Source of the DNA: Alphaproteobacteria bacterium 41-28
GTDB taxonomy: Bacteria; Pseudomonadota; Alphaproteobacteria; UBA9655
Assembly (NCBI GenBank): GCA_001897795.1
Contig: MKUL01000059.1
Coordinates: forward strand, 1 to 45,479
Reading direction: 5' to 3'
Length of the DNA stretch: 45,479 nt
Translations under genes and position numbers: made by a program
The notes under the pieces: model-generated
What the model saw: the letters and a program-made list of their open reading frames with translations, nothing else
The model's database searches: none
Told to the model about the DNA's origin: nothing
Shown: positions 35,400-45,460 of the stretch, in pieces
How positions within the stretch are numbered: position 1 is the stretch's first letter
Layout: the number at the start of each line of letters is the position of its first letter

Positions 35400-36119
35400 A
35401 TGAGATCTTCAAATCGTCGCCCTGACCAACTCCGTTCGATTTCATTTGAAGAAGGGTTTGCGAAACATGCCGAAGGATCGTGTTTGACTAAGTTTGGGGA
35501 TACCCATGTCTTATGTACAGCTTCTGTTGAAGAAAAGGTACCTCCATTCCTTCGTAATAAAGGGACTGGATGGGTGACGGCCGAATATGGCATGCTTCCA
35601 CGCTCAACCCACAGCCGTATCGACCGAGAAGCCGCTCGGGGAAAACAAACGGGAAGGACTCAAGAAATTCAACGCCTTATTGGGCGAGCTTTGCGATCTG
35701 TTGTCGATTTAAAAGCCCTCGGAGAGCGTCAAGTTATCATTGATTGTGATGTGATTCAAGCTGATGGGGGAACGCGAACCGCAGCTATTTCAGGGGCTTA
35801 TGTGGCTCTTTACCGCGCTCTTCAGAAGTTAGTTAAAGACGGAAAGCTGGAATCCCTTCCCCTAGGCCATCAAGTCGCAGCTGTTTCTTGTGGAATTGTA
35901 GGAGATGTTCCTATCCTCGATTTAGACTATGGGGAAGATAGTACCGCACAAGTGGATGCGAATTTTGTTCTGACAGATGCAGGAGCGATCATCGAAATTC
36001 AAACAACGGCCGAGGAAAAACCTTTTGAAGAGGCCGCTCTTTTTGAAATGATGCGCTTGGCACGTCTGGGGATTAATGAGATTGCGTCTTTGCAAAGAAA
36101 GGCGTTGGGGTTGGAGTGA
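35400..36119 (+). CDS. rph: Ribonuclease PH
   Basis: RNase PH trims tRNA 3' ends by phosphorolysis. The 239 residues match the family length: [54 protein letters not shown] and [18 protein letters not shown], including the phosphate and catalytic residues. It is divergent from hrcA, a standard alphaproteobacterial arrangement. The rdgB/hemW genes that often follow are replaced by Sel1 genes. Confidence 0.97.
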   Translation: MRSSNRRPDQLRSISFEEGFAKHAEGSCLTKFGDTHVLCTASVEEKVPPFLRNKGTGWVTAEYGMLPRSTHSRIDREAARGKQTGRTQEIQRLIGRALRSVVDLKALGERQVIIDCDVIQADGGTRTAAISGAYVALYRALQKLVKDGKLESLPLGHQVAAVSCGIVGDVPILDLDYGEDSTAQVDANFVLTDAGAIIEIQTTAEEKPFEEAALFEMMRLARLGINEIASLQRKALGLE

Positions 36120-36251
36120 TTTTTATGTGCGCGTCCAAGTTACTTAAGCTTGAATAGAGACGGTGAATAATTGTGCATATATTTCTACTTGATATTATAG
36201 ATAAAATTTTTTATATTTTTTTAAATTATTTTTTATAAAGATGCAATACAA

Positions 36252-37652
36252 ATGAAATTTCAAATTTCGAAAATTGCGCATTTATTTTGCTCTCTTCTTG
36301 AGCAAGATAGAAATCAAGGACGTCCCCTTGATTGTGGCTTGGATGAGGCTTTATTGCAACTTTATTTTATTAATCCATATTTGTGTGTAAACTCAAAAAG
36401 TATGCAATTAACAGACTCGCTTTCAGGTTATAAAGGAATCAACATTATCCCAGAAGAAGCTCCAGGACATTTATTAAGGCTACTAGCTTTAGATGATTTA
36501 AGTCATACCGACGATATAAAATCGATATTTTTAAGAGAGGCAGCCAATAGAGGAGATGTTATTGCTCAATTTGAAATCGCTCGTAGATCTTACCTAAAGA
36601 GAGCTTCTGATGGATCTACTCTTGAAGAGGATACAGAAGCGATGAAATGGCTCAAAAAAGCCGCTGAAAATGGTCACCCAAAGGCACAGCATAAGCTTGG
36701 GTTACAAATGAGATCTGAAAATCCATTATTAGCAGCTAAATGGTTTACAAAAGCTGCAGAGCAAGATCATAGGTCAGCTCAATACGAATTAAGTAAGGTT
36801 TACTTGAACGATAAAAGCTCTTTTTATAATTTAGATTGGGGGATTTACTGGCTTATAAGAGCTGCTGCGCAAGATATTCCAGAAGCCCAACTTGAGCTTA
36901 GTGAACGCTATATGAAAGGCGATGGCGCTCCTAAAAATTTGAAAGAAGCCTACAAATGGCTTTGCAGGGTTCCGGATGGCCAACCAAAAAAAACACAGGC
37001 ATTGTACGAGCTTGCTGTGCTTATAGAAAAAGATAAGAAAATTCCTCAAAATGATGAAACTATGGCTATAAATTTGATATGCCAAGCTGCTCGTTTTCGT
37101 CATCCAACGTCATTGTATATGCTTGCTAAACACTTAGAAAAAGTAAGATCAAATTCTCAAAATAAACTTGACATTACAATGCTTTATAAAATGGCTGCCG
37201 ACCGATGTAATGTAGACGCACAATATGCGCTCGGAAAACACTATGAGACGGGAGAGATTCTCAAGAAGAACATTCTAGATGCAGAATTCTGGTATATCGC
37301 AGCTGCTCGGCAAGGCCATGTTGAAGCTTCTAATAAACTAATTGAGTGGTATGAAACGGGCAGTGAAGGAATCCCTCAGGATAGAGATTTGGCAATTCAT
37401 TGGATTCAAAAGATTGCTGAGAAAAATTGGGAAAGTATGGATTGTGATACCTTAGAAGCCCACCAGGAGAGCACTGTTTGGACAACAGAAAGAAAAGAAA
37501 GTAGGGCTATACAATGGATTCCGAAAAGTGCTCAGCAAGGCAAGAAAAGCTTAAATCACAATACATTGGAAACACAACGAGGGCTAATTTTTGATGGCTT
37601 AAGGCGACAACTAGGGGTTACTCCAACGTGGAGAATACTGAGAAGAGAATAA
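36252..37652 (+). CDS. Sel1-repeat protein without signal peptide (466 aa)
   Basis: Residues about 95-430 contain about nine Sel1 repeats (for example EAMKWLKKAAENGHPKAQHKLG, AAKWFTKAAEQDHRSAQYELS, DAEFWYIAAARQGHVEASNKL). The N-terminus has no clear signal peptide, unlike the two Sel1 genes that follow. A weak upstream site makes the exact start uncertain. The final codons (RILRRE stop) lie in the sequence that flanks the rnpB remnant, so the 3' end may have been created by a duplication. Confidence 0.82.
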   Translation: MKFQISKIAHLFCSLLEQDRNQGRPLDCGLDEALLQLYFINPYLCVNSKSMQLTDSLSGYKGINIIPEEAPGHLLRLLALDDLSHTDDIKSIFLREAANRGDVIAQFEIARRSYLKRASDGSTLEEDTEAMKWLKKAAENGHPKAQHKLGLQMRSENPLLAAKWFTKAAEQDHRSAQYELSKVYLNDKSSFYNLDWGIYWLIRAAAQDIPEAQLELSERYMKGDGAPKNLKEAYKWLCRVPDGQPKKTQALYELAVLIEKDKKIPQNDETMAINLICQAARFRHPTSLYMLAKHLEKVRSNSQNKLDITMLYKMAADRCNVDAQYALGKHYETGEILKKNILDAEFWYIAAARQGHVEASNKLIEWYETGSEGIPQDRDLAIHWIQKIAEKNWESMDCDTLEAHQESTVWTTERKESRAIQWIPKSAQQGKKSLNHNTLETQRGLIFDGLRRQLGVTPTWRILRRE

Positions 37653-37718
37653 AGCTCAGACGGTCTGTAAGCCGGGTTGCTTTCGGTGGGTTTGCCATGC
37701 CACCTTTGTTGCCAAAGA
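37640..37718 (-). pseudogene. Degenerate partial copy of rnpB
   Basis: gagaagagaataaagctcag, cggtctgtaagccgggtt and the following ttcggtgggtttgccatgcc match rnpB at 41160-41198 and 41338-41376, with about 140 bases missing between the two parts. The 5' half and the promoter of the real gene are absent. It starts within the last 13 bp of the upstream Sel1 ORF. Confidence 0.9.
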
Positions 37719-37816
37719 CACTTAGATTGGAAGGATGGGTTAGATAAACTTATTTAGATAGACTTCTCTAAGAGTCAATGATATTAAGTATTTTTTTACA
37801 CAAAAGGAGAAATTAA

Positions 37817-39607
37817 TTGTTTTTAAGTCACTTTATGAGAGTGCAATTTAAGATTGGTATCTTGGTTGTAGGTTTGGTTGTTTCTTCGGTGCCGCTTGTA
37901 ATAGCAATGGAAGAGGTGGATAAACATACCCTTTCATTATTTCAGCCTGTCATGGAAGTGTCTGATGAGGATAAAGAGAATACCCCAATTAAAAGGCAGT
38001 ATGTATTCGAGACAGGAGTCGCGGGAAAACAAACGAGACAGAGAAAAGCGAGAAGAATTAAGAGAGAAAAAAAAGAAGAAAATAAAGTTGATGCAATAGC
38101 ATCATTTATCATGGAGCCATCTGACGAAGTCCTACAGCCCATTCTTGGCTCATTTCTGAATCTAAATGTCAAAACAGAAGAAAATGAAAATAATGTTAAT
38201 AAAACGACATTGAATATTCTAGAACTAGCCGACGAAGTCCTACAGCCTATTCTTGTCCGGGCTGTGTTTTCCGATCTCAAATCCTTATATTCTTTCCTAT
38301 TTGTTTGTCGACATATACATAATCTTGTGATGGATCGGCACATTTTAACACATCTTGCGATAGCTAGTACTCAATATGAGAATGAGAGTCAGAAGGAATT
38401 TGAGCGAAAAGTATTTGAAAAACACCCTTTTCCCTACATTTATCTATCAAGAAAAATCACGAGTTTAGAATTAGAAGCTCGCAATATAGAAGCTGAAAGA
38501 GTTTTTAGGAGAGCTTTGGAATGCTCTCCATTAGGAGATACTATACTCTATGAGTTTTTAGCCTATCGAGCGGGGTTATTTCTACAAAGGAATGATTATC
38601 TTTTCTCTCCAGAAAATGCCCCAAATGATTTGGAAAAAAAATTAATAATTGCAGCAGTTTCATGGCGAAATAAATTTGAAAAAAATAAAAATGCCATAAG
38701 AATAAATTTTCATCTGAGAAGGTACCAAGTTGAACTCTACTTTATCATGTCCCGGTTCTTTCCGAATCAAATAGGCATGGGACGACTTGGGGAAGGTTTT
38801 CGAGGTCTAAGAAATAATGCTATAAGTGATGTAAAAAACCCTAATTATCCTGCCTATCTGCTGAGATTTTTTGCAGATCATGGTCCTGATCGAGTGGTAC
38901 TGTTGGATGAAGCAAGTCATCGGGGGGATGCCATCGCCCAACATAAGTTTGGTCTGTATTATAAGGAGAAGGGTAATTTAGACGAATCCATAAATTGGTT
39001 TAGAAAATCTGCTGATCAAGGTCATTTAGATGCAATGTTTGAGCTTGGACAACTTTATCTGACGGGTAATGGTATTCCACAAGATGGGGAAGAAGTAATT
39101 AACTGGCTAGCCAAAGCAGCCGAGGGAGGACATGCTAGATCCTTATACGAGCTTGGCATATTACACGCAATAGGGTTCAATGGTGGTCTGCCAGACATGC
39201 CTCAAGCCACATATTTATGTGCTCGAGCTGCGGATGCCGGAATGATAGAATCTAAGGTCGTTCTTATTTGTGAGTTTGGAAATAGTTATCCGGTTCCTCG
39301 AGAACTGCGAATTAAATGTAAGCCCCCTCAAGGTACTAATCCGGAAGCATATGCCAAGAAAAATTTTAAGCGTGCCCCGAAACAATATAACCTTGGTTTA
39401 CGCTATGCGTATGGGAATGGGGTCGCGCAAAATTGGGTTATGGCTGCTCGATTGTTCGCAGAAGCCTCGTTCCTCGGTCATAGAAAGGCGCAACGCGAGC
39501 TTGCTTCCTGTTATGAAGAAGGTCACGGGGTTCCCAAAATTAGGCGTTCGAGCATACGTTGGATCCAACAGGCTGCCACATGGGAACAGCGGGACATAAA
39601 ATTTTAG
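37817..39607 (+). CDS. Secreted F-box-like plus Sel1 protein with NLS-like basic patch (596 aa)
   Basis: Start TTG at 37817, seven bases after GGAG; the in-frame ATG 37835 is too far from it. The signal peptide ends at IA, followed by MEEV. Residues 71-90 (KQTRQRKARRIKREKKEENK) resemble a nuclear localisation signal. Residues about 135-178 form an F-box-like domain: LADEVLQPILVRAVFSDLKS, then FVCRHIHNLVMD. Its first part is duplicated 36 residues earlier (SDEVLQPIL). From about 375 on there are Sel1 repeats (AIAQHKFGLYYKEKGNLDESINWF). The combination points to a host-directed protein. Confidence 0.83.
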   Translation: MFLSHFMRVQFKIGILVVGLVVSSVPLVIAMEEVDKHTLSLFQPVMEVSDEDKENTPIKRQYVFETGVAGKQTRQRKARRIKREKKEENKVDAIASFIMEPSDEVLQPILGSFLNLNVKTEENENNVNKTTLNILELADEVLQPILVRAVFSDLKSLYSFLFVCRHIHNLVMDRHILTHLAIASTQYENESQKEFERKVFEKHPFPYIYLSRKITSLELEARNIEAERVFRRALECSPLGDTILYEFLAYRAGLFLQRNDYLFSPENAPNDLEKKLIIAAVSWRNKFEKNKNAIRINFHLRRYQVELYFIMSRFFPNQIGMGRLGEGFRGLRNNAISDVKNPNYPAYLLRFFADHGPDRVVLLDEASHRGDAIAQHKFGLYYKEKGNLDESINWFRKSADQGHLDAMFELGQLYLTGNGIPQDGEEVINWLAKAAEGGHARSLYELGILHAIGFNGGLPDMPQATYLCARAADAGMIESKVVLICEFGNSYPVPRELRIKCKPPQGTNPEAYAKKNFKRAPKQYNLGLRYAYGNGVAQNWVMAARLFAEASFLGHRKAQRELASCYEEGHGVPKIRRSSIRWIQQAATWEQRDIKF

Positions 39608-39683
39608 AGTCATCAAGGATAAAGAAAAAACGTAGACGGTTATTTATTATTATTTTGTTAAACTTTATTTTAAGAGAGTATTG

Positions 39684-41080
39684 ATGAAATTTAATTTTAT
39701 ATTGTTGACATTGCTAAGTTTTATATTTTCTTTGATTAAGCCCACATGGGCGATGGAGTGCGGAGGAGAATGGGAACAGGAAGACGAAAACAAGAGACTC
39801 GCCATACCTCTCGGTACTATTTCGAAAGAAGAGTGCATACTTAACCAAGTAAACGAACTTGAATCTCAAGGTAAACTAAAAACAGCTTTAGTCTTAATCC
39901 TTGGTGCTGTTCATAATGATTTCACTCACACATACAATCCCTTTTTAGGTTTTCGAGCCCTATTGCTTTATGAGCAACATCCAGAATTATCTGTTTCTAA
40001 AGAAGAGAAGAAAGAAATAGGGCGAAAGACTGCCGATACATTTCTTAACATCCTTAAAGAGAAGAAAGTGTTGGGAAGATTTTCTGATTTTCATGAAGAT
40101 TTCTTTTACATGAGGGTAGGTAAATATTTAACCCAAGTGTACTTAATTTTGTTTGGCATGGAAGTTGATTTAGAGAAATTAAATCTAGTAAGACAAAAAC
40201 TTTCTATTGGACTTGAAATTACTGAACAAATTGGGCATACACAAAAAACTTATCTCGATTGTTTAATTAAATTTTTTACTTTATTATATAAACACCTTTT
40301 TTCTTTGGTACCATTATGGTCTCCAGATCAAGGTGACGCAATCGATTGTTATTCTAAGTATATGTTTTATAATGAATTAAATACCCGTTACAAACGGATA
40401 GCACATAAAGATTTCCCTGGAGCCATGGAAGAAGCTCTTGAATGTCAAAGAACTATTAGTCTGCATTATTTAAACAAGTATCTTGAAGGAAATTTTCAAA
40501 AACGTTTTAAACCAGGCGTTAAATGGTCTATGCGCTATCTTGCAAAGGAAAAAACGGACAAGGATAAGCGTGAAGGAATTTTGACCATCCTCCGCGATTG
40601 TTATGAAAAACGGTACGAAATAAATGTAAAAAATGAAAATGAATTGATATTTTTAACAACTTTACGGCCGGGTATATCAAAAGGAGACGGACAATACCGA
40701 TTTGCCAGTTTCTTAGAAGATGTTAGGGAAGAAGCAAATAGAGTTAACTCTTTATACCAAAAAGCTGCTTTAGGAGGGAGCGTTGGGGCGCAATTTAAGC
40801 TTTACTTACTTTTAAAAGAAAATAATGATATTTTTAACAAAATACAGATGGTTACTTGAGAGCTGATCCTTTTTATTGGCTTAATCAAGCAGCTGTGCGG
40901 GGTGACTTGAAAGCGCAATATGAAATTTACAGAATTTATGAGGAAGGTCAGGGGGGCGATTTAGAACTATTTAAGAAAGAAAATACTGAATTTTGGTTAC
41001 GGCAAGCCGCGTTAGGAGGTTATGTAGAGGCTCAATGTAAGCACTCCTTTCTCTTCACAAGGGTCTTATTGAATAAATAA
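39684..41080 (+). pseudogene. Secreted Sel1-repeat protein split by a frameshift
   Basis: ATG 39684 begins a clean signal peptide (MKFNFILLTLLSFIFSLIKPTWA, then MECGG). The first frame ends at TGA 40857-40859 inside a Sel1 repeat (AALGGSVGAQFKLYLLLKEN). The next repeats continue in another frame (LRADPFYWLNQAAVRGDLKAQY ... EFWLRQAALGGYVEAQ) to 41080. The shift must lie between 40838 and 40856. One extra A in the AAAA run 40839-40842 would restore about 465 residues. It could be a real mutation, a phase-variable tract or a sequencing error. Confidence 0.75.
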
Positions 41081-41172
41081 GGTGTCACGAATACAAAGAG
41101 ATAAGATACTGTTAATCCTGTAAAATAAATGATAAGAGGCGGCACTCTTAGAGAACACAGAGAAGAGAATAA

Positions 41173-41537
<365 letters not shown>

Positions 41538-41540
41538 TTT

Positions 41541-42254
41541 TTATATAAGCATTTCTTGGGATTTTAACAAGCTTTTCAGAAGGGTAAGGGTTTCTCGATC
41601 TGCGATTCCATCGATTTTGTGGGGCTGGAAATGGCGCTGGAAGGCGAGGAGGGTATGGGTTGGGGACGTGGTTTCATAGCCGATTTTTTCAAGAAACTTA
41701 ATTATATTCTCATCTTCCATTTCAACCCTGGATTGCTTCGTCGTTACACTCCTCGCAATGACGTTAGGGGGGGAGGGCCACATTCCAAGCCCTTCTCTTG
41801 CTAGAGTCTCCCAAGGAAAAAGGTGCCCAGGGTCCTGTTTGCGACGGGGAGCTATATCAGAGTGACCTAAGATGCGTGAGAAGGGAATGCCCCACCGAGC
41901 ATTGATGGCTTCGCAGAGCCTCAAGAGCGTGTCAATTTGAGCCTCTGGAAAGGGAAGGTACCCATGGCTATGGCCTGGATTGGCGAGTTCAATTCCAATT
42001 GAACAACTGTTCAAGTCTGTACAGCCTTGCCAAAAGCTTTCCCCCGCATGCCAGGCGCGCTTATCTTCTTCGACGAGTTGGTAAACATGTCCCATTTCAT
42101 CAATAAGGTAATGGGAACTGACTTTTGAAAAAGGATTTGTTAGCTGTATAAGAGCCCCTTCAGCTGTTACCATATCTGTGTAGTGAATGATAATGGAATC
42201 AACAGGCAACTTTCGTTCATTAAAGCTAGGGGAGGGGGCTTTGAGGATCTTCAT
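41541..42254 (-). CDS. N-acetylmuramoyl-L-alanine amidase (AmpD/AmiD type) with PG-binding domain
   Basis: Residues about 16-160 are an Amidase_2 domain: SIIIHYTD (zinc His), WHAGES, IGIELANPGHSHGY and GHSDIAPRRKQDPGHLFPW (zinc His and catalytic Lys/His/Asp). A PG_binding_1 domain lies at about 180-230 (LLAFQRHFQPHKIDGIADRETLTLL). Between them PNVIARSVTTKQSRVEMED is encoded by a half CGCAATGACG repeat (41728-41766). It cuts anhydro-muropeptides or peptidoglycan. No signal peptide, so it is probably a cytoplasmic recycling enzyme. The stop lies just before rnpB, and its 3' end holds the rnpB promoter. Confidence 0.9.
   Translation of the reverse strand: MKILKAPSPSFNERKLPVDSIIIHYTDMVTAEGALIQLTNPFSKVSSHYLIDEMGHVYQLVEEDKRAWHAGESFWQGCTDLNSCSIGIELANPGHSHGYLPFPEAQIDTLLRLCEAINARWGIPFSRILGHSDIAPRRKQDPGHLFPWETLAREGLGMWPSPPNVIARSVTTKQSRVEMEDENIIKFLEKIGYETTSPTHTLLAFQRHFQPHKIDGIADRETLTLLKSLLKSQEMLI
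41542..41570 (-). promoter_or_regulatory. rnpB promoter inside the ampD 3' end
   Basis: TTGTTA (41570-41565) and TATATA (41547-41542) with a 17-bp spacer on the minus strand. The start expected 6-7 bases downstream coincides with the first P1 base. Confidence 0.75.
41728..41766. repeat. Half CGCAATGACG element inserted in ampD coding sequence
   Basis: cctggattgcttcgtcgtta followed by cactcctcgcaatgacgtta matches the left arm of copies 1 and 3. It is read in frame, between the amidase and PG-binding domains. Confidence 0.8.
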
Positions 42255-44053
42255 GAGGGTTTTCCTTTTTCTAAAGTTTCCTCCTTCTCCAGCAACTCAA
42301 GCCACCTCTCCTCTTTATGGTGAAGGTCGTGGCGGGCGGTTTGAAGGGCTTGGGTCGTTTTCTCGAACCTTTGAGGATCGCGTTGATAAAGGGAATGATC
42401 ATCCAGTATTCCTTCCAATTGTTCGATTTTTTGATTCAAGACCTCAATGTCTTGAGGGAGAAGAGAAAGCTCACGCTCTTCCTTATAGCTCAGTTTTTCG
42501 CGCGCCTTAGGCTTTTCAGAGACAGGCGCCTTCTTTTTTTCAATTTTAGGAGGCGCGGAAGGGTTATGTTGGGCTGCATAATCTGTATATCCACCCACAT
42601 ACATCTGCACGTGACCCTCCCCTTCAAAGGCTAGAATGTGAGTGGTTGTGCGGTCTAAAAAGTCTCGATCGTGACTTACCAATAGAAGAGTTCCCTGATA
42701 ATCAGCTAAATATTCCTGCAATAGGTCTAGAGTTTCCATATCTAAATCGTTGGTAGGCTCATCGAGGACGAGAAAATTGCTAGGTTTCGCTAATATCTTT
42801 GCAAGCAGCAGGCGGTTCCGCTCCCCTCCTGATAAATTTTTTAAAGGCGTTAAAGCTTGCTTTCGGTCAAAGAGAAAATCTTGCAAATAGCCCATGACAT
42901 GGCGCGGCTCTCCTTGAACAAGAACTTGATCTCCCCCTTGTTCACACAAGGTTTGCCAGGGGTTGAGTGTCAAATTAAGGGAGGACTGCGTTTGTTCAAA
43001 TACAGCGAGTTCAAGATTTTTAGCCCGGCGTATGTGTCCCTGATCGAGCGCGACTTCACCAAGGAGAAGCTTGATGAGTGTTGTTTTTCCGGATCCGTTC
43101 GGACCAATGATACCGATGCGATCTCCTCTCAAAATACGACAAGAAAAGTCTTTAATAAGTGGCCTATCCTGAAAACTCTTAAAAACATGTTTGGCTTCAA
43201 TGACAAGCTTACTTCCCAAAGGCGTTTCTTGGGCCGTAAAGGAAATCCCCCCTTGGGGTCCTTGATGTTGTCTTCGTTCCTGTCTTAAGGCCAGAAGATT
43301 CCTGAGACGTCCCATATTTCGCCTGCGGCGAGCCGTTACGCCCCGATGAAGCCATTCGGTTTCTTGAGCAATTTTTTGCGCGAGTTTCTCTTGGGTTCGG
43401 ATTTCATGGTCAATAATCTCTTCAGCCCATTCCTCAAAAAAGGGGTAACCTTTCTCAAGAACTCTGAGGCGTCCTCGATCCAGCCAAAAGGTCCTTTGAG
43501 AAAGCTTTGTGAGAAAGGTCCGATCATGGCTGATCATAAGGATCGCGCCTGTATAAGCTTTTAAAATATCCTCCAGCCACTCAATCGTGACAAGATCCAA
43601 GTGGTTTGTGGGCTCATCGAGGAGGAGGACGTCAGGTTTCCCAACGATCGCTTTGGCAAGCATGACGCGTCGGGATTCGCCTCCTGAAAGGCTTGACAGC
43701 ATCTTTTGAGGGTCGAGTTCCAGGTGGCTCAGCGTTTCCTCAAAGACGTAAGATTCAACATCTTTTTTTGCTTGTTTTTTTAAAAAATCAAAGGCTGATA
43801 TTGACTCAGAGGGAGCAAGAGATTGATCAAGAATTCCGATTTTAAGTCCTGGCTTAACGTAGCGTTCTCCAGCATCAAGCTCGAAGGTTCCTGCAAGGAC
43901 TTTTAAAAGCGTTGATTTTCCACTTCCATTGCGTCCCACAAGACACACCCGATCCCGTGGGAAGAGGGAAAGAGAGGTATCCTTCAGAATGACCCTCGTC
44001 CCAAAGGTAAGGTTGGCATTGTTAAGGGCAAGAAGTGGTGGTGTTGTGTTCAT
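42251..44053 (-). CDS. uup: ABC-F ATPase Uup
   Basis: ATG 44053 gives 600 residues (a start at 44089 adds twelve unlikely ones). Two ABC domains: GRNGSGKST and LSGGESRR in the first, GPNGSGKTT and LSGGERNR in the second, each with DEPTNHLDL or DEPTNDLDM. A C-terminal Uup coiled coil is visible (QDIEVLNQKIEQLEGIL). ABC-F proteins act on the ribosome or, for Uup, on transposon excision and ribosome biogenesis. It overlaps ampD by 4 nt. Confidence 0.94.
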   Translation of the reverse strand: MNTTPPLLALNNANLTFGTRVILKDTSLSLFPRDRVCLVGRNGSGKSTLLKVLAGTFELDAGERYVKPGLKIGILDQSLAPSESISAFDFLKKQAKKDVESYVFEETLSHLELDPQKMLSSLSGGESRRVMLAKAIVGKPDVLLLDEPTNHLDLVTIEWLEDILKAYTGAILMISHDRTFLTKLSQRTFWLDRGRLRVLEKGYPFFEEWAEEIIDHEIRTQEKLAQKIAQETEWLHRGVTARRRRNMGRLRNLLALRQERRQHQGPQGGISFTAQETPLGSKLVIEAKHVFKSFQDRPLIKDFSCRILRGDRIGIIGPNGSGKTTLIKLLLGEVALDQGHIRRAKNLELAVFEQTQSSLNLTLNPWQTLCEQGGDQVLVQGEPRHVMGYLQDFLFDRKQALTPLKNLSGGERNRLLLAKILAKPSNFLVLDEPTNDLDMETLDLLQEYLADYQGTLLLVSHDRDFLDRTTTHILAFEGEGHVQMYVGGYTDYAAQHNPSAPPKIEKKKAPVSEKPKAREKLSYKEERELSLLPQDIEVLNQKIEQLEGILDDHSLYQRDPQRFEKTTQALQTARHDLHHKEERWLELLEKEETLEKGKPS

Positions 44054-44111
44054 GGGAAAATCTTTAGGTTGACGTGGGTGAGAGTGCAAGAAGAATTATT
44101 TTTTCAAAATC

Positions 44112-44145
44112 AAAAAAAATCCTAGGCAATTGATGCCTAGGATTT
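44112..44145 (-). terminator. Rho-independent terminator after the lipase gene
   Basis: AAATCCTAGGCA and TGCCTAGGATTT are a perfect 12-bp stem with a 5-nt loop; TTTTTTTT follows on the minus strand. Confidence 0.9.
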
Positions 44146-44163
44146 ATGGACGTAAAAAATTAA

Positions 44164-45203
44164 CTAGAACCAACTTTTGATATATCTTCCGACTGCGGCT
44201 GGAACCTTAGCGATCTCTGATACCTTATTGCTTATTCTTTTGCCGAAACCAACGTGGTTTTGGTCTATTTTAACATTGTTCGGACTTACAGCATCAGCTT
44301 TAATAGCCTGAAGGCTATGATTTTTAAGATCTCCAAACCAACCATTTGCAGCCAGTTTTACTGATTGCCCAACGTGTTTGAAACCATCGATAAATCCTCC
44401 AAAGAAGGGAGTTCCTAATGAAAGTGCAGGTACAATATCATTTTCACGCCAGATGCGGATAATGCGATTGTTACCAAGAAGATTTTCCATCTGTTCAGCC
44501 CCTTTGTGGTCGAAGACCCTTGGGGATGCGAAAGTTACCAAATCAACCTTTGATGTGGAATTGAAAGCGTTAACTAAGTTTTTCTTGAGATCGAAAGCAG
44601 CTAGGTGAGCGAGCGCCCCCCTAAACTATGGCCTGTTACCAAGATATCTACATCCTGTATACTTTTGCCATTAATAGTAAGAATGTGTTCAATGGCATCG
44701 AATAAAGATTCGCGACTCTCCATATAGCGAGTATTAAATCCTCCATGGACATATCCATTTATTCCTAATTCATCATTTTTCTGCTTGAAAGCCCAGAGAT
44801 TTGCTTCTGTGAAGTCTTCAAGAGATTCACTGCCGTGGTAAGCAATAGTAAGGCGAGCTATCCCATTCTCTTCTTTATAAGTGACGATACCTGCAGGTAC
44901 ATCACCATGCTTACGGGATACTGCACTAAAGGTAATCACATGATAACCATTCTCCACCAACCTCTGACGCTCTTCAAAGCCTTTCTGCTTGCTAATAGGT
45001 ATTGATTTTATAGCAATCAGATCTTTATCGTTGTATGAAGCGGAAGATGCAATAACAGCATCTTTAACAAGGTTTCCCCGATGCTGGGTCGTAATGACAC
45101 GTCCAGGAGAGTCTTCCCATATTGCATCGGTTAAAACATCCAAATTAGCATATGCGTTTGACGTAATTGTCGCTGATACCAATAACCACTTAAGTACTCT
45201 CAC
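44164..45203 (-). pseudogene. Secreted class 3 lipase disrupted by a frameshift
   Basis: GTG 45203 (AAGGTGG upstream) begins a signal peptide MRVLKWLLVSATITSNAYA. The first frame runs to the active-site motif GHSLGG and stops at TAG 44603-44601. The rest, ALAHLAAFDLKKN ... VDLVTFASPRVF ... NDIVPAL, continues in another frame to 44164. A G7 in place of the GGGGGG (C6 at 44616-44621 on the plus strand) restores a lipase of about 346 residues with Ser of GHSLGG, Asp of NDIVPAL and a downstream His. It may be a phase-variable tract, a pseudogene or a base-calling error. Confidence 0.85.
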
Positions 45204-45460
45204 TTTTACCACCTTGTTATAAAAATAAATTATAATATTTACTAACAATTATTAGTTTATACATAAGATTTTTTTAAATAATTCAAGTATAAATGAGAAG
45301 TATTTAAGTATTAATCATTTATAAAAAGTATAATATTCAAACTATTTAGTATTTGGAAATCTGTTCATTGGTGCATTTATTCAATAAGAATTGTAAGTAA
45401 TGCTAAATAACCCCAGTTTTGGATAAGGAGTCACGCAAACCTACCTATCGATTTCAGAAA

